A DNA stretch of 56,861 nucleotides from Firmicutes bacterium UBA6806 (GTDB lineage Bacteria; Bacillota; Clostridia; Peptostreptococcales; Acidaminobacteraceae). This document shows positions 27,911 to 36,585 of this stretch, piece after piece. Position numbers and translations under genes: made by a program. Positions within the stretch are counted from its first letter, which is position 1. The number at the start of each line of letters is the position of its first letter. The notes under the pieces were generated by a model. The model was not told the DNA's origin. It saw only the letters and a program-made list of their open reading frames with translations, and ran no database searches. The DNA is taken from contig DKFC01000023.1 in assembly GCA_002452745.1 (NCBI GenBank), forward strand, positions 1 to 56,861, given 5' to 3'.

Positions 27911-28321
27911 TCAGATATTGCCTTCATTCATATAAAATGGGTAGACTAAGTTAAAGGGATTGTTTGTGGTTCTGACCACATATGAGATGTGCAGATCAAC
28001 CCTTTCAGCTGTTTTGGCATCTAAAGCAGCTTCAACCTCCACATCTGTAATTCTGGGTTCCCAACTGATAAGTGCGTTTGTAACAGTTGCCTCCATTTGT
28101 TTGAGCAATGTATAATCCACTACATCAAAGAGATGATCGAAAATATCACAACCGAACTCTGGTCTCATGACCCTCTCCCCTTTTCTTGTCGTGATGATGA
28201 TTTTAATTGCCTCAACGATATCCGCCTCATATTCCGAGGTCAAAACCTTACCAGTTTGTACATCAACTGTCACTGGAAACTTCCATCCACGACCGAGAAA
28301 CGATTCAAACCGTTCACCCAT
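27911..28321 (-). CDS. gp25-like baseplate protein
   Basis: A 136-aa protein with the gp25/W layout: FLGRGWKFPVTVD, the helix DIVEAIKIIITTRKGERVMRPEFG and the conserved WEPRI (about residues 91-95). gp25 proteins tie the sheath to the baseplate and start sheath assembly. It lies between the gpV and large J-like genes, exactly as in P2, T6SS and eCIS loci. GGAG stands upstream of the ATG. Confidence 0.9.
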   Translation of the reverse strand: MGERFESFLGRGWKFPVTVDVQTGKVLTSEYEADIVEAIKIIITTRKGERVMRPEFGCDIFDHLFDVVDYTLLKQMEATVTNALISWEPRITDVEVEAALDAKTAERVDLHISYVVRTTNNPFNLVYPFYMNEGNI

Positions 28322-28363
28322 AACCCTGCTCCTCTCTGTAGAGATTCTCTTATAGCCCTTTAC

Positions 28364-29113
28364 CTAGTTAATTGCCACGGGGTTTCCCTTGATTTGTGAA
28401 ATTGCCCCTGCTTTGATTTCCATGGTTGCACCTGATTCCACCTTCACAGTGGTATCCCCTTTGACATTCACTTGCAAACCTTTGATTTCAACTGTATTGG
28501 ATTTAATAGTGATCTTGTTCCCTGTGCCATCTATGATGATACTGGAGTCCCCTGATTTCAGTTCAATTTTCTTCTCTGCCTCTACTGTGATTTTGCCATC
28601 TTTGGTAGACAGCTCAACTTTGTTCTTTCCATCGGGGTCTTTTATAGTGAGCTTTTCCTTCTCATCATCCATTTCTACCAGATATCCCTTGGATGATTTC
28701 AATGTGACTTTACCCTTGTCCTCTTCATCAAAAAAGACCAATTCATGTCCGCTTTTGGTTTTAATCATCTTGGTTAAATTCTTGCCCGATTCGTTCTCCA
28801 TAGGAGGCTTTACCGATTTACTCCACACTGCGCCTACAATCACAGCCTTTTCAAGTTGCCCGCCCAAAAAAGCAACAATCACTTCATCACCAACATCTGG
28901 GATAAAATAGACGCCCATCTCCTTTCCAGCAAAAGGCACAATGACACGGGCCCATGCAGACTCGTTTTCCGCCTCATCTCGAAGCGGCAGTTTGACTTTG
29001 ATCCGTCCCAAGTTATCCGGATCTTCGGTATTGGTTACAATTCCAAGGGTTAGACCGTACATGCGATTGTCATCTCGCTCATTTGTATCAAAGAATAAGT
29101 CATACATACTCAT
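28364..29113 (-). CDS. gpV-like spike protein (OB fold plus beta-helix)
   Basis: A 249-aa protein. Residues about 19-105 form the OB-fold of phage gpV/VgrG (YGLTLGIVTNTEDPDNLGR, PDVGDEVIVAFLGG). The C-terminal 100 residues are short alternating Lys/Val/Ile/Gly strands (KLTIKDPDG, KITVEAEKKIEL, VEIKGLQVNVKG) that fit a triple-stranded beta-helix spike. Its ATG overlaps the stop of the gpD-like gene (ATGA). In Afp/PVC particles these two halves are one VgrG-like protein; here they are separate genes, as in P2. Confidence 0.88.
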   Translation of the reverse strand: MSMYDLFFDTNERDDNRMYGLTLGIVTNTEDPDNLGRIKVKLPLRDEAENESAWARVIVPFAGKEMGVYFIPDVGDEVIVAFLGGQLEKAVIVGAVWSKSVKPPMENESGKNLTKMIKTKSGHELVFFDEEDKGKVTLKSSKGYLVEMDDEKEKLTIKDPDGKNKVELSTKDGKITVEAEKKIELKSGDSSIIIDGTGNKITIKSNTVEIKGLQVNVKGDTTVKVESGATMEIKAGAISQIKGNPVAIN

Positions 29114-30204
29114 AGCATATTCACTCCTGCTTCAAATTCTGTGTTGTATTCACCCTCATTAAGTTTATGAACAACTTTGGTCACATAGTACTTGTTGTCC
29201 ACGTCATCATCAAAACTTTTGATTTCGATGTATTTGCCTGGGACGAGCTCTGGAATTCCCACTGATTTGCCATACCCTGTGATGAAGTTAATGCTTCTCT
29301 GGTTCAGTTCAGCTTCTGCCCGTTCTTTAGCCTCTTCCACAGTGTTGATGGCCATGTCCACAATTACAGTGGTGGACGATTTTAGCTGTGACGAAAATTT
29401 ATCTGGTTTTTGTGAACCGTCACCCACTTTGGTCGGTGCACTTGCGGTGCTCTCTATTACTTTATGCTCTATGTCGTTATAGCCTTTCACTGTGACTTTG
29501 TTGACGTATTTGGAAAGTGTACGCGTTTGATTAAATGAAACCAACATTTGTCCCCACTCGTAGATAATTTGTGGCGTCTGGTCTGCATAGGCGGGTTTTC
29601 TAAAATACACCTTGCCTTGCAAGACAAAAAATTCATAGTTGATGCTCTTGGCAACTCTACATAAAAAGGCGTAATCCGTCTCTTTATTCTGTTGTATTTC
29701 ACGTTCCAACTTGGTGCTTGCCTCTACGGTTTTCGTTCCTGCCAATGAACCGTAATTGCCTAGGATGTTGTTGACAGCGTCGGTATAACTTCCCAGATTC
29801 ATGGCAGTGGATTTGTTGCCATGCATCATCAGACCTTTAACATCTAAACATTCCACTGTAATATATGGAAAACCACTCTCTGAGAAAATGGCGTTGACCG
29901 TTTCAACATATCCCTTAAACACCAGAGTTGTCTCAATATACCCCAGAGAAACTTCCACTTCTTTTCCAAGTGAGAAGTAATCATTCATGAGCTTGGCATC
30001 AAACGTTCGCTCATCTATGTTGTAGAGCTCATAAGCTTCAAAATAGCACATGCTCGCTTCAAATCCAGTGCTGATATTGACTTCAATATTTGTGATGGTT
30101 ACATCCTTTTGAGAAATTTCTTGCCCCCCTACTTTTATCTTATATGTGGGAACGTCAAACGCTCGATACTTCTTCGATAGGTCATCGTATTTCAAAGTGC
30201 CCAT
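29110..30204 (-). CDS. gpD-like hub protein (late-control-D/VgrG N-terminal type)
   Basis: A 364-aa protein (a start four codons upstream is possible, but GGGAGG stands directly before this ATG). It resembles phage late-control-D/gp27 proteins: YKIKVGGQEISQ near the start, SLGYIETTLVFKGYVETV, ETDYAFLCRVAKSINYEFFV (about residues 184-203) and VHKLNEGEYNTEFEAG near the end. It forms the trimeric hub between tube and spike. Followed by the gpV-like partner. Confidence 0.85.
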   Translation of the reverse strand: MGTLKYDDLSKKYRAFDVPTYKIKVGGQEISQKDVTITNIEVNISTGFEASMCYFEAYELYNIDERTFDAKLMNDYFSLGKEVEVSLGYIETTLVFKGYVETVNAIFSESGFPYITVECLDVKGLMMHGNKSTAMNLGSYTDAVNNILGNYGSLAGTKTVEASTKLEREIQQNKETDYAFLCRVAKSINYEFFVLQGKVYFRKPAYADQTPQIIYEWGQMLVSFNQTRTLSKYVNKVTVKGYNDIEHKVIESTASAPTKVGDGSQKPDKFSSQLKSSTTVIVDMAINTVEEAKERAEAELNQRSINFITGYGKSVGIPELVPGKYIEIKSFDDDVDNKYYVTKVVHKLNEGEYNTEFEAGVNML

Positions 30205-30241
30205 ACTGCCTCCCATGGTTTGATTTATCTGCTATAAAATC

Positions 30242-30886
30242 TTAGTCAATTGAAGGAATTTTCATAATCTGACCGCTTTTCAGGAGCCTTGGATTTGCAA
30301 TTTTATTTTCTTTGGCAATTAATTTCCACATCCTTGGGTCTTTGTATTCCTGATTTGCAAGCATCCACAAAGACTCGCTTTGTTTCAGACGACGGTGCTT
30401 GGTTCTATCCGGTGATTCCAGCGGCGTTTTCTTGAGTTGCTCTTCCATGGTTTCAGTTGCTTTGAGGGTCAGTGAAACTTTTGCTCTGACGGGTTTTCCA
30501 GACTCCAAGAACATTGTAAAAGTGGTTACCGCTCTACTGATAACACCTTTGAAGTCCAGTGATCCCCAGACAATTCTCACTTCTGGGGGCTCGTGAAGCC
30601 CTGCATCCACCGACATAGCTTTTAAGAGTTTGTCTGTATATTTTCGAACATCCTCCTTTTTATCCTCAGCATCAGGTGTCATATAGGTATCAAAGAAGAG
30701 CTCTATATCCAGTGTGGGAACTGTACTGCCCTTATATTGTTTCACAGGCTGATCTACACCTATTGGACTTGCCCATGAGTAAGTCTTCTCATTTGTGATT
30801 TTGTATTCACTTGGGTTAAAAAGGCAGTCGAAATCCTCTTTTATTTTTTCACCCATGATTGATATTTTTGCTTTTTTTAATGCCAT
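30242..30886 (-). CDS. LysM-containing tube-initiator/hub protein (Afp7-like)
   Basis: A 214-aa protein. The first 150 residues match the CIS tube-initiator pattern (DCLFNPSEYKITNEKTYSW, LDIELFFDTYM, PPEVRIVWGSLDFKGVI, FLESGKPVRAKVSLTLKATE). The last 50 residues are a LysM-type domain (SESLWMLANQEYKDPRMWK, NPRLLKSGQIMKIP). It corresponds to Afp7 or P2 gpU/X-like adaptors that bridge tube and hub. GGGAGGGAAGGG precedes the ATG. Confidence 0.88.
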   Translation of the reverse strand: MALKKAKISIMGEKIKEDFDCLFNPSEYKITNEKTYSWASPIGVDQPVKQYKGSTVPTLDIELFFDTYMTPDAEDKKEDVRKYTDKLLKAMSVDAGLHEPPEVRIVWGSLDFKGVISRAVTTFTMFLESGKPVRAKVSLTLKATETMEEQLKKTPLESPDRTKHRRLKQSESLWMLANQEYKDPRMWKLIAKENKIANPRLLKSGQIMKIPSID

Positions 30887-30903
30887 GTGTCCCTTCCCTC
30901 CCC

Positions 30904-33900
30904 CTACAAGCCACGCCTTCTGCGTTCACGTTCAATTTGATCTGTGACGCGTTTATAAACCTTATCTGCAATCTTATCGAGATTAATGGACTCAGGTAAA
31001 ACCGCTTCAGCTGTCTCAAGGGTTTTGAGATTACTTTGTTCTTCCCTCGATACCTCCAATGCTGCCTCAGAAGCCACTTCAACCTCTCTGATGATTTCTC
31101 TCTCCACGGTTTTATGCGCAAGTATCGAAGGCTCGAACATCAAGTGTGGCAGTGCCGAATTTGTAAGCTGGCCTATAAAAGGGACTATTTGATTTAGGTC
31201 TCTCTTTGAAAGTTGATTTTGAACCAAGATAGCACTCGTCTGAAAACCATCCACTGATTTTACGACACGACTAAATGATTTTACTGCATGACCAAATGCT
31301 ATTTCAACTCCATTTAGCACCCTCATTGGCTTTTGATTCTTTTGTATACCCTCTTTATATCTTGAAATGGTCCTAGCTGTTTTATCGGAGTGACCCATCA
31401 AACTGCCTTTTTTTAGTTTTATAAACTGGCTTTTGTGATGCAGATGTCTTTGGCGGGTTGCCACTTCGTCTAGCTTTTTATAATACATCTTTGAGTTTTG
31501 ATAAATATAAACTGGAATCAGCTCCTCTTGGGAATGCTTTATTTCATCTTGCGCTTTACTTTCTGTCAGCTTTAATTGCTCAATTTTTGTTTCAATTGCC
31601 CTTCTCTTCTCAGCCATTTTCTGTGCCGCCTTCTTTTGCTTCCTTCCTTTTGCTTTTTGCGGTATCTTTTCAAGTTCTTCCGTAAGCAAAGAAATTTCGG
31701 TGGCATAATCTGTAAGGGAAGTGGCTACTTGCCCTTTTGGAACAATCTTCTGTTGAAGATGAACGGCATTCATGGTGAGCTTTATATTCCCGTGGGCATT
31801 TTTTAAAACCACTTTATCCCGCCACATGGCGGCAAACGTTTTTTTGTCATCAACATGCTTTTCGGCTCCCACATATGGAGACCCGCCAGAGGCTACAAAA
31901 CCATATTGACTTGCATGTAGATTCTTGTTCATCACTTTGAGAGCAGCTACCGAGTCAAAGGATAATAGGAGCTGCGCCTCATGACGTCTCATCAGATATA
32001 ATGGCAGATTCATGGTCTTCTTTTTCAAGACATTTGGACTGCTGTGAGCCTCTAAAAGTACATTGAATCTTTTAAACGCGTTAACTTTTTTAAGTTCATT
32101 GACTCTTTTAAATTCATCAACTCTTTTAAATTCATTAACTCTTTCAAATTCATCAACTCTTTTAAATTCATTGACTCTTTTAAATTCATCAAAATGATTA
32201 GATTCATTAAAATGGTCAAATTCATTATATTTCGAGATATTTTCTCTATCTTCTGTATCAAACCCAATATTGAGACTGAGCCAATTTGTATTCTGAATTA
32301 CTTTCTGGTTTATGCTCTTATTGAACTTTATATGAATTATAGTTTCGGCTAACTTAGGCATTACAGTTACGGGCTTGACGAGCAAGTCGCCCAGGCGAAG
32401 CTGATTCTGCATCAACATATGCCCGAAATTACCACTTCCTATAGAATAAGAGATTGATTTAAATCCGTGTTGAGGTGTCAAAGCCACCTTCTCACTGGTT
32501 GTTTTGTCTAATTTCAGTATCGTTTTGAACAAGTTGATTTTGGCTTTTGAGTATGAGTGTCCTTTCAATAAGGTTAAATCGCTGAATGCATACACTGGAT
32601 TGAGTCCCATTAAAGGATATTTAAAGCCGTCTTCAAAATGATTCAAAGGCTCTATTTCACTCCATTTAATTATATTGAAATAAGTTTCCTCTTTGGCGAT
32701 ATCGCCTACTCCAGATAGCCAAGTGTGCCTTTTTAGATCATCCAGTACACTGACGGTCTGGGCAAAAGCTGTCTTTCTGCGAGGATGTTGAATGAGAGTG
32801 GATAAGCTCAAATTCAATTCACCCCAAGAGGAATCCTCCCGAAGAGAAGCAACCCATGACTCTTGAGTTAAAGGCGGTTGATTTACAACTGTGTTTCGGC
32901 TTAAGAACCGATTCAAATGATTGACAAGCATAACTGAAAGGAAAAACAAGCTCTGCGGTTTAGCTAATTGGATTTCAACATCGTCCTGAAATAATACCTT
33001 GCGATATCTATCAGAATCTGGTCTTTCATAATCCATCAAATCATTTTTAATGGTTTTCTGAGAGATTTCTAATTGCTTCACTGTGGTTTGCCTGTTTTCG
33101 TTCACTTTTTTATAAGTTAATTGTTCAGTATTTTCTTCAAATTTGTACAAGTTCATGACGGTGTTAACCAGTGGACTGTCACCAATGCTAAAAATCTGGT
33201 TGATTATAGCCAGCGCAAAGCTATCCTTCTTTTGCAGCAACTGATTCACTTCACGACTATTTTTTATATACAAAGGATTAAAGGCCTTTATACTTTCAGA
33301 AGAAAGTCTGTATTCTGTGGTGCTCATGAATTCGATGTCATTGGCCTTTGTCGCTGAATCTACTGGTATATCAGCATTTAAAAAGGCTGATTGGTGTATC
33401 GCTGCAACTGGGCTTTCCGTGGTAACTGAATTTATCTGTTTAAAGGGACTTGCCACTTTGGACTGAACATTGCGTTCAACTTCGTTTATACGGTAAATTT
33501 GACTTAAGCGTTCAACTTCATTTATACGTTCAATTTGATTTAAGCGTTCTTTTTTGTTTAGACGGTCAGCTGGCATACTGGGAAGATTATACTCAGTTGA
33601 GCTTCGAGACTCAGCCCGATTAACCACTAAATCTATTTCAGTGTATGCCTCTAAAGGCTGATTGTACTCACTCCCAGAAACGCGATTGATTCCCGCAAAG
33701 ATTTGATCAATCTCATATGCTGTTGCCATGTGGGTTAACAAAATATGCTTCATTGCACTTTGATATGAATTCTGCAATCCGTTATAGAGCGATTGATAAA
33801 TTTCCAGTGATGTTTTACGCTTCATATGTATTTCAAATTTCTGAGTTGCTCTTTCAAATAAATCTCCAAGCATCTCAGAAACTGTGCTGTCGTTTTGATT

Positions 33901-35868
33901 TACGTTTTGACTTACATTTTGATTTTTCCAATTAAAATAGGTTTGATCCTGAATTCGGTTCATCTGTCCGTTCGTTTGAGCCAGCACTGTAGATGATTTA
34001 TTATAAGTTTCAGCCTCCATGTTGCTCATGTGCATATAATTCATATGCGTGTTATTCACATGCCTGTTGTTCATGGGCATGTTGTTCATATGCATATTGC
34101 TCAGATGCATGTTATTCATATGCCTGTTGTTCACATGCCTGTTGTTCACATGCCTGTTGTTCATGGGCACGCTATTTATGTACATATCGGTCATCTGTTC
34201 ATCAATAATTTTGTACTGGAGCATTGCATTCATTCTCTTTTCATAGGCCTTCTGCTGCTCTTTTGAAAAGCTCATATGCCTAAAAAAAGGGCTATACGTA
34301 TTACTGCCAAACAATTTGAGGTCGTTTATTGTCACATGAGGTCGTGTATAAAGAAAAGCATGATTAAGTGCTCTGTGATTTATATATTCATCTGCTTTGA
34401 CTGCTTTCAGATGGACATCAATGTCCATTAAGTCTTGATTGACATAACTGTAATTTCTGATATCAGTATCTTTCAAAGAACTGGTCACCATCTTAGCCAG
34501 CGAGGTATCCATTTCATTGAAACTAGAGTCTCGATGGGATATCTGATGGTTTAGCAAACCCTTTTTTATGCTGTTGTTTATATTTACATTGACGCTAATA
34601 TTGATATTGGCATTTTCATTGAGCTTCGCCTTTATATCCATATTTGTATTCGTATTGATCGTTGCAGTTCTAGCGATGTTATTTGTTATGTCACCACTCG
34701 CATCTTTATCTGTGCTCTTTTCCATGTTGCCACCAGTAAAATCATAGGGTCTCCTTTTCACTGGTCTATGTCTCTGGTATCCATTCAAAGACTGGATAGA
34801 TTGATTTAATGCAGTATAAAAAAGTGCTTGTTTATACGCTGTGTAACTTCTGTGAACAAAGCGAATGGATGATTGATTGATATATTGGGTTATTGGCGAC
34901 GATTGTTCAATAACTGACAGCAGCTGAACGGGAGACCAGCGATTATAATATCTGTTAGCTTCCATTTCACGGTTTATTGTCTCTGGTTTTGTCACCTCTT
35001 TTTCAGAATTTTCACGACCCTTTTTTTCACGGTTTCCCAAAATTCGGTTGAAAATTTTAAATAGTAATTTCCGCTCAGGCTGATTTTTCAACACGTCGCT
35101 GTCATCCATCTCAAGTGGAAAACTTTCAGATGAAGTCACAAGTTCATTTCTAACGTATAATTTTGCGTAAGCACTTAAATTGCTTTTTCTTCGGACATTA
35201 TAATTCAGCATCTGTCTTAGAGGCTGAATTGATCTATAACTGAAAGTTTGTTGCTGAACCTGACTAAGATGTGGACTAGATACATGTTGAACCCACTCTT
35301 TATTCTGAATCAGATTTATATATTCAAAGTCACTCTCAACAGCATGCCCATATAGTTCCACCCTTTCATTAAACCCATAGATATCTTTATGACCAGGGAG
35401 AATTTGTTGCCATTTTGAAAGTTGAATTTGTACCCTTGGAAATTGAGTTTGAGTTTTTTCCACTAAGGGCTGGTTTGTTGAATTCACACCGCTGTCTATT
35501 AATGCCTGCAATTCCCTGCCATTGACAATGGGATTGTTGTGCGCTTCTTTTAATAGCACCCGAACCAATTCAGACTGTTGCCTGAATACATTTAGAATTC
35601 TATTATTATAGGTATTTCGAACGATTTTATGCTGTTCATGTGTTATGTAAATGGGACTTAAAAGTATGGGGTTGTTTTCCACAAGGGTCTGAAGGGTGAT
35701 GCTCTGTGTTTCATCCAGTGCATCCTCCACCAATAAATAAATCAAATCCATCAACGGCCACGAGACCATTGACTGTCCACGATTATGCAACAGTATTTCA
35801 GTAGCAAATTGCGAGCTTAGAAGGATTGAAAGTGGTTGAATCATGGGGGTTCGTCTTTGATTTACCAT
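30904..35868 (-). CDS. Giant low-complexity protein in the tape-measure position
   Basis: A 1654-aa protein; ATG at 35866-35868 follows AAAGGTGA, while the three-codon extension begins with GTG. It lies between the tube and hub genes, where tape-measure genes sit. It is rich in Asn, Gln, Lys and Ser, and contains three hexapeptide repeat tracts (32079-32235, 33469-33575, 34018-34164), an Asn/Ile/Val-rich segment near residue 430, and a Lys/Glu coiled-coil-like segment near residue 1410. The C terminus (IADKVYKRVTDQIERERRRR) resembles a short helix seen at the ends of eCIS proteins. It lacks the long continuous hydrophobic helices of phage tape measures, so the role is inferred from position; a chaperone or secreted adhesin-like role is also possible. 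Confidence 0.55.
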   Translation of the reverse strand: MVNQRRTPMIQPLSILLSSQFATEILLHNRGQSMVSWPLMDLIYLLVEDALDETQSITLQTLVENNPILLSPIYITHEQHKIVRNTYNNRILNVFRQQSELVRVLLKEAHNNPIVNGRELQALIDSGVNSTNQPLVEKTQTQFPRVQIQLSKWQQILPGHKDIYGFNERVELYGHAVESDFEYINLIQNKEWVQHVSSPHLSQVQQQTFSYRSIQPLRQMLNYNVRRKSNLSAYAKLYVRNELVTSSESFPLEMDDSDVLKNQPERKLLFKIFNRILGNREKKGRENSEKEVTKPETINREMEANRYYNRWSPVQLLSVIEQSSPITQYINQSSIRFVHRSYTAYKQALFYTALNQSIQSLNGYQRHRPVKRRPYDFTGGNMEKSTDKDASGDITNNIARTATINTNTNMDIKAKLNENANINISVNVNINNSIKKGLLNHQISHRDSSFNEMDTSLAKMVTSSLKDTDIRNYSYVNQDLMDIDVHLKAVKADEYINHRALNHAFLYTRPHVTINDLKLFGSNTYSPFFRHMSFSKEQQKAYEKRMNAMLQYKIIDEQMTDMYINSVPMNNRHVNNRHVNNRHMNNMHLSNMHMNNMPMNNRHVNNTHMNYMHMSNMEAETYNKSSTVLAQTNGQMNRIQDQTYFNWKNQNVSQNVNQNDSTVSEMLGDLFERATQKFEIHMKRKTSLEIYQSLYNGLQNSYQSAMKHILLTHMATAYEIDQIFAGINRVSGSEYNQPLEAYTEIDLVVNRAESRSSTEYNLPSMPADRLNKKERLNQIERINEVERLSQIYRINEVERNVQSKVASPFKQINSVTTESPVAAIHQSAFLNADIPVDSATKANDIEFMSTTEYRLSSESIKAFNPLYIKNSREVNQLLQKKDSFALAIINQIFSIGDSPLVNTVMNLYKFEENTEQLTYKKVNENRQTTVKQLEISQKTIKNDLMDYERPDSDRYRKVLFQDDVEIQLAKPQSLFFLSVMLVNHLNRFLSRNTVVNQPPLTQESWVASLREDSSWGELNLSLSTLIQHPRRKTAFAQTVSVLDDLKRHTWLSGVGDIAKEETYFNIIKWSEIEPLNHFEDGFKYPLMGLNPVYAFSDLTLLKGHSYSKAKINLFKTILKLDKTTSEKVALTPQHGFKSISYSIGSGNFGHMLMQNQLRLGDLLVKPVTVMPKLAETIIHIKFNKSINQKVIQNTNWLSLNIGFDTEDRENISKYNEFDHFNESNHFDEFKRVNEFKRVDEFERVNEFKRVDEFKRVNELKKVNAFKRFNVLLEAHSSPNVLKKKTMNLPLYLMRRHEAQLLLSFDSVAALKVMNKNLHASQYGFVASGGSPYVGAEKHVDDKKTFAAMWRDKVVLKNAHGNIKLTMNAVHLQQKIVPKGQVATSLTDYATEISLLTEELEKIPQKAKGRKQKKAAQKMAEKRRAIETKIEQLKLTESKAQDEIKHSQEELIPVYIYQNSKMYYKKLDEVATRQRHLHHKSQFIKLKKGSLMGHSDKTARTISRYKEGIQKNQKPMRVLNGVEIAFGHAVKSFSRVVKSVDGFQTSAILVQNQLSKRDLNQIVPFIGQLTNSALPHLMFEPSILAHKTVEREIIREVEVASEAALEVSREEQSNLKTLETAEAVLPESINLDKIADKVYKRVTDQIERERRRRGL
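32079..32235. repeat. 18-bp coding repeat encoding EFKRVN-type hexapeptides
   Basis: About seven tandem or near-tandem 18-bp units encode EFKRVN, EFKRVD, EFERVN, ELKKVN and similar, with a degenerate leading part (HFNESNHFDEF). The copies differ mainly by single bases, which suggests recent expansion by slippage or unequal recombination inside the gene. Confidence 0.75.
33469..33575. repeat. 18-bp coding repeat encoding ERLNQI-type hexapeptides
   Basis: Four to five 18-bp units encode RLNKKE, RLNQIE, RINEVE, RLSQIY and RINEVE within the same giant gene. Copies are more diverged than in the other two tracts. Confidence 0.65.
34018..34164. repeat. 18-bp coding repeat encoding MNNRHV-type hexapeptides
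   Basis: About eight 18-bp units encode NNRHVN, NNRHMN, NNMHLS, NNMPMN and similar His/Asn/Met-rich hexamers. Several neighbouring units are identical over 18 bases. The His/Met density is unusual and could bind metal. Although it looks like a direct-repeat array, it is continuous coding sequence with no unique spacers. Confidence 0.8.
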
Positions 35869-35885
35869 ACAGATCACCTTTTTTT

Positions 35886-35914
35886 AAAGATAAGGGGCAA
35901 AGCCCCTTATCTTT
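35886..35914. terminator. 13-bp perfect hairpin between tube 2 and the tape-measure gene
   Basis: AAAGATAAGGGGC and GCCCCTTATCTTT form a perfect 13-bp stem with an AAA loop. On the minus strand (operon direction) only three T residues at the stem base precede an A-run, so termination there should be partial; on the plus strand TTTT follows. It lies in the 89-bp gap after the tube gene. The likely effect is to lower expression of the single-copy baseplate genes relative to sheath and tube, or to protect the 3' end of the processed upstream mRNA. Confidence 0.6.
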
Positions 35915-35957
35915 TGTAGTTTGATTGAGAGTCGATTCCTAAAACCATTATATGTGT

Positions 35958-36386
35958 TTACTTTTCTTTAAGACCAAGGTGCTTGAGTTCAAACTTTTCG
36001 ATGGCAATATCCTTGCCAGTAGCATCTAGACTTGGGCCTGACCACTTTACTGGAAGTGCATTTTCGATTTGCCATGTCCGAATGGTCTCTCCGGTTTCAT
36101 TCCACAACTCTATAGTGCCGTTTTTGCGAACAAATTTGCCCAACTGAATATCTTGAAACCATTTAATCAACTTGGAGACCTCGCCAGTACCTCTCTCCAA
36201 AACCAAGTGTCCATTTTTTTTGATTTTGGAAAATTCCAGCATATAATCATTGACGCCGCCTTCTTTATAGGGCTCAAATTCAAGCTCCACATCAAGGCCA
36301 GACACTCTGCTAAAGCTCATCTTTATGTCGCCGATTTCCACTTTGAAAAACCAGTTCATACCGTAATCATAAATACTGTTTCCCAT
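35958..36386 (-). CDS. eCIS tube protein 2 (gp19-like)
   Basis: A 142-aa protein of the T4 gp19/Hcp-like tube family: NWFFKVEIGDIKMSFSRVSG, then YKEGGVNDYMLEFSKIKKNG, LVLERGT and a C-terminal WSGPSLDATGKDIAIEKFEL. I use the ATG at 36384-36386 with GGTGAGG upstream; the longer reading frame overlaps the frameshift ORF and lacks a site. eCIS usually carry a main tube (Afp1) and a second tube type (Afp5) at the baseplate end; this copy, after the chaperone gene, fits the latter. Confidence 0.88.
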   Translation of the reverse strand: MGNSIYDYGMNWFFKVEIGDIKMSFSRVSGLDVELEFEPYKEGGVNDYMLEFSKIKKNGHLVLERGTGEVSKLIKWFQDIQLGKFVRKNGTIELWNETGETIRTWQIENALPVKWSGPSLDATGKDIAIEKFELKHLGLKEK

Positions 36387-36402
36387 AAACCTCACCATTA
36401 AT

Positions 36403-36585
36403 TCATCGAATATCAAATACGTTTTCAGGGGCATCATTCACTTTTTTATGGATACTGGATATTTCATCACACCATTTCCGCCGCTCTCTATGATCCATGT
36501 TCATAACTTGATCGTGATCCCAGTGAAAATAATATGCGATAAAAGCCACTTCTTCGTATAACCGCTCAGCGGGATAAGGGGCTAT
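36403..36585 (-). CDS. DUF6760-like eCIS protein reached by -1 frameshift
   Basis: An open frame ending with TGA at 36403-36405. Its product contains YPAERLYEEVAFIAYYFHW and then MDHRERRKWCDEISSI, the pattern of small DUF6760-type proteins in eCIS loci. No ATG, GTG or TTG precedes the conserved part: the first is a GTG eleven codons in, beyond YPAERLYEE. The codon at the edge of the upstream stop is ATA. The frame is open back through the T-run at 36597-36603, where it is -1 relative to the upstream gene. I infer it is made as a C-terminal extension of the upstream protein (about 183 aa in total). Initiation at ATA after AGGAAGG is a weaker alternative, as the spacing is zero. Confidence 0.7.
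   Translation of the reverse strand: MAPYPAERLYEEVAFIAYYFHWDHDQVMNMDHRERRKWCDEISSIHKKVNDAPENVFDIR

Noticed and set aside
34018..34164. CRISPR-like direct repeats
   Set aside because: The repeats are tandem 18-bp units without spacers and lie in a continuous coding frame; no cas genes are present.
36387..36437. N-terminal extension of tube protein 2
   Set aside because: It has no ribosome binding site, is unlike tube proteins, and overlaps the end of the frameshift ORF.
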